Translations under genes and position numbers: made by a program
Notes under the pieces: model-generated
What the model was told of the DNA's origin: nothing
What the model saw: the letters and a program-made list of their open reading frames with translations, nothing else
Databases searched by the model: none
In this document: positions 4,656 through 6,100 of the stretch, piece after piece
Numbering within the stretch: the stretch's first letter is position 1
How the letters are laid out: every line of letters begins with the position of its first letter
NCBI GenBank assembly: GCA_027489915.1
Contig: JAIXZB010000027.1
Coordinates: 1-6,100, forward strand
Direction of reading: 5' to 3'
Length of the DNA: 6,100 bases
Source of the DNA: Rickettsiales bacterium
GTDB lineage: Bacteria > Pseudomonadota > Alphaproteobacteria > Rickettsiales > UBA3002

Positions 4656-5318
4656 ATGGCTGTGGTAGCACGCATTATCACGATTGCACAACAAAAAGGC
4701 GGCGCAGGCAAAACCACGCTCGCTGCACATTTATCGGTTGCCTATACGGGTATGAAGCTCAAAGTGGGGCTGATTGATACCGATCCGCAAGGGTCGCTCA
4801 CCCAATGGTTCAAGGTTCGTGAAGCACGGTTTGGTGAAGGCAACGCGGGTATGGGCTTTGCTTCCATTTCAGGCTGGCGCGTGAAAAGCGAAATTGATCG
4901 TATGAAAAACCACTACGATATTCTTATCATCGATTCCCCTCCCCACACCGAAGCAGAAGCGCGCACCGTTATTCGCGCCGCTGATATTGTGGTTGTGCCT
5001 TTGCAGCCTAGCCCCATGGATGTGTGGGCAACAGCAGAAACAATTAATATCTGCAAACAAGAAAAGAAGCCTGTGAAAATGGTGCTGAACCGTGTGAATC
5101 CGCAAACCAAACTCACCGAAGCGATTGCAGGTGAGATGGTTGGACTTGCAGGCCACTGGTTTGGTAACCGCGTGGTGTTTGCTGGCTCGCTGATGCAAGG
5201 CAAAGGGGTGACGGAAGCTGCACCTACCAGCATCGCTGCCGAAGAAGTGATTGGACTTGCGCGTGAAATTCGTGATTATCTGACGCGCAAATATGGCAAA
5301 GCAACCAAAGCCGCCTAA
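4656..5318 (+). CDS. parA: ParA-family partition-type ATPase (small, VirC1-like)
   Basis: This deviant-Walker P-loop ATPase has about 220 residues. The P-loop is QQKGGAGKTTLAAH (12-25), with signature Lys14 and Lys19. Walker A' is DTDPQGS (41-47), and Walker B is ILIIDSPPH (89-97). VVPLQPSPMDVWAT (113-126) is typical of the small ParA/VirC1-like group. Such proteins dimerise on ATP, bind DNA non-specifically and position plasmids, chromosomes or protein cargo. There is no N-terminal helix-turn-helix, and no parB or centromere repeats are visible nearby, so this is an orphan whose cargo is unknown. AGAGGAG directly abuts the ATG at 4656; the GTG at 4662 sits at a better distance from it and may be the true start. 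The open frame extends upstream to 4491, but that part is antisense to sua5 and is not credible. It is followed after 15 nt by the alkyltransferase gene, so the two form a likely operon. Confidence 0.9.
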   Translation: MAVVARIITIAQQKGGAGKTTLAAHLSVAYTGMKLKVGLIDTDPQGSLTQWFKVREARFGEGNAGMGFASISGWRVKSEIDRMKNHYDILIIDSPPHTEAEARTVIRAADIVVVPLQPSPMDVWATAETINICKQEKKPVKMVLNRVNPQTKLTEAIAGEMVGLAGHWFGNRVVFAGSLMQGKGVTEAAPTSIAAEEVIGLAREIRDYLTRKYGKATKAA

Positions 5319-5333
5319 GTTACAGGAGCCGCT

Positions 5334-5861
5334 ATGACACCTACTCCCCTCTCCTATGCAATCTGCGATACAGTGATTGGCACTTTAGTGTTGGTTGGAT
5401 CTGAACGTGGCTTGCGTCAGTTGCAATGGGTGCGCGATGCGGCGCATGGAAAGCAGTGGCTTGCTCAGCATTACCCAAACGCCCTCGAGGTGGATGGTTT
5501 TTTTGCGACTACCGTTACAGCAATACGCGATTACCTTGCGGGCAAAGGGCCACTTAATGTTCCGTATGATTTGATTGGCGGCACTGCACTTCAACGCCTT
5601 GTATGGCTTGCGATTGCAAAAATTCCTTATGGTGACACGGTAAGCTACACCGCCCTTGCGCAACGCGTTGGGTTTGGAAGTGCTGTGCGCGCTGTAGCAA
5701 GCGCATGTGGGGCAAACCCCCTGCCTTTGCTTATCCCTTGCCACCGCGTGATTTCCAAGGACGGTTCGCTGGGTGGATTCAGTATGGGTGGGCTTGAAAT
5801 CAAAGAAAAACTGCTCGCCATGGAAGCAAACGAAGAACCTATATCCGCCGAGGCAGCTTAG
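5334..5861 (+). CDS. ogt: Methylated-DNA--[protein]-cysteine S-methyltransferase
   Basis: This 175-residue suicide repair protein transfers alkyl groups from O6-alkylguanine (and O4-alkylthymine) in DNA to its own cysteine. The active-site motif is IPCHRVI (134-140), with acceptor Cys136. Other hallmarks are GTALQRLVWLAIAKIPYGDTVSY (83-105) with Tyr105, the arginine-finger helix RAVASACGANP (119-129) with Arg119 and Asn128, and the closing GGFSMGGLEIKEKLLAME (147-164). The N-terminal half is the usual RNase H-like domain without the Ada zinc site, so this is a stand-alone Ogt/MGMT and not an Ada regulator. AGGAG 6 nt before the ATG at 5334 fixes the start. It sits 15 nt behind parA. Its stop codon overlaps the end of the convergent bolA-like gene by 4 nt. 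Confidence 0.96.
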   Translation: MTPTPLSYAICDTVIGTLVLVGSERGLRQLQWVRDAAHGKQWLAQHYPNALEVDGFFATTVTAIRDYLAGKGPLNVPYDLIGGTALQRLVWLAIAKIPYGDTVSYTALAQRVGFGSAVRAVASACGANPLPLLIPCHRVISKDGSLGGFSMGGLEIKEKLLAMEANEEPISAEAA

Positions 5862-6100
5862 ATACTTGCTGGCGCTTTGGCGGTGATTTGCAGCGCATGT
5901 AAGCCCTCGGCAAAATGCCCTGCAAGTGCATTATATACCATACGGTGCGCTGCTACACGCGCTACTCCCACAAAAGCTTCAGCAGCGATGTAAATGCGGA
6001 TATGGCTCCCGCCAGTTGGGTTTGCACCTATATGGCCTGCGTGTTTGTGCGAATCATCTTCCACCCGCAACTCAGTGGGCGAAAAATGCGCGGTAAGTAA
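5858..6100 (-). CDS. bolA: BolA-family protein, N-terminus cut by window edge
   Basis: The open frame runs from the right edge to a TAA at 5858-5860, giving 80 codons plus stop. The frame reads PTELRVEDDSHKHAGH, then GGSHIRIYI, FVGVARVAAHRMVYNAL and GLHALQITAKAP. This is the BolA fold: the conserved VxDxSxxHxGH loop, the GxxHF-like strand, the SRVxRHRxVY helix motif, and the invariant HALxxxAxxP end. BolA proteins partner monothiol glutaredoxins in Fe-S cluster trafficking, and E. coli BolA also acts as a transcriptional morphogen. A TTG at 6068-6070 could be misread as the start, but the family sequence clearly continues upstream of it (AHFSPTE), so the true start lies beyond the window. The gene converges on ogt with a 4-nt overlap of stop regions. 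Confidence 0.92.
   Translation of the reverse strand, partial: LLTAHFSPTELRVEDDSHKHAGHIGANPTGGSHIRIYIAAEAFVGVARVAAHRMVYNALAGHFAEGLHALQITAKAPASI

Noticed and set aside
6068..6070. TTG as the start of the bolA-like gene.
   Set aside because: BolA-like sequence (AHFSPTE) continues upstream in the same frame to the window edge.

Overview
The window looks like a chromosomal stretch of an alphaproteobacterium with intermediate GC content. This is an inference. It rests on the tRNA-Asn(GTT) that starts with T and carries an encoded CCA, the long Sua5-type threonylcarbamoyl-AMP synthase, a small VirC1-like ParA ATPase, a short TatA, and a BolA-like protein. Gene density is high, and I see no insertion sequence, phage gene or CRISPR array. 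I cannot name a genus.

Layout. Bases 1-349 (minus strand) hold a tatA gene of only 51 codons, followed by the start of an APC/KimA-like permease that runs off the left edge. Bases 430-2567 (minus) hold three polytopic membrane hydrolase genes in a row: a CPBP-family (Rce1/Abi-like) protein, then two tandem but diverged paralogues of the alkaline ceramidase-like CREST superfamily. Bases 2568-2774 are non-coding and contain a small repeat and a strong hairpin terminator. The terminator serves tRNA-Asn(GTT) at 2775-2849 (minus).

Bases 2914-4584 (minus) hold a tightly overlapping three-gene operon: sua5 (t6A tRNA modification), a membrane-anchored or secreted protein whose C-terminal domain resembles RNase-type polymorphic-toxin tips, and a small zinc-ribbon protein. 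The first two overlap by 4 nt. The last two overlap by 11 nt if the preferred start is right. The last two could be an effector-immunity pair, which is the most interesting hypothesis in the window. Divergent from sua5, a promoter region with DnaA-box-like sequences drives parA and then an O6-alkylguanine-DNA alkyltransferase gene (plus strand, 4656-5861). That gene converges on, and overlaps by 4 nt, a bolA-like gene that runs off the right edge.

How the genes fit together: most are housekeeping (protein export, tRNA modification, DNA repair, a BolA-family factor, a partition-type ATPase). The CPBP/ceramidase cluster and the putative toxin/zinc-ribbon pair are the accessory or poorly understood parts. 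No complete pathway is contained in the window.
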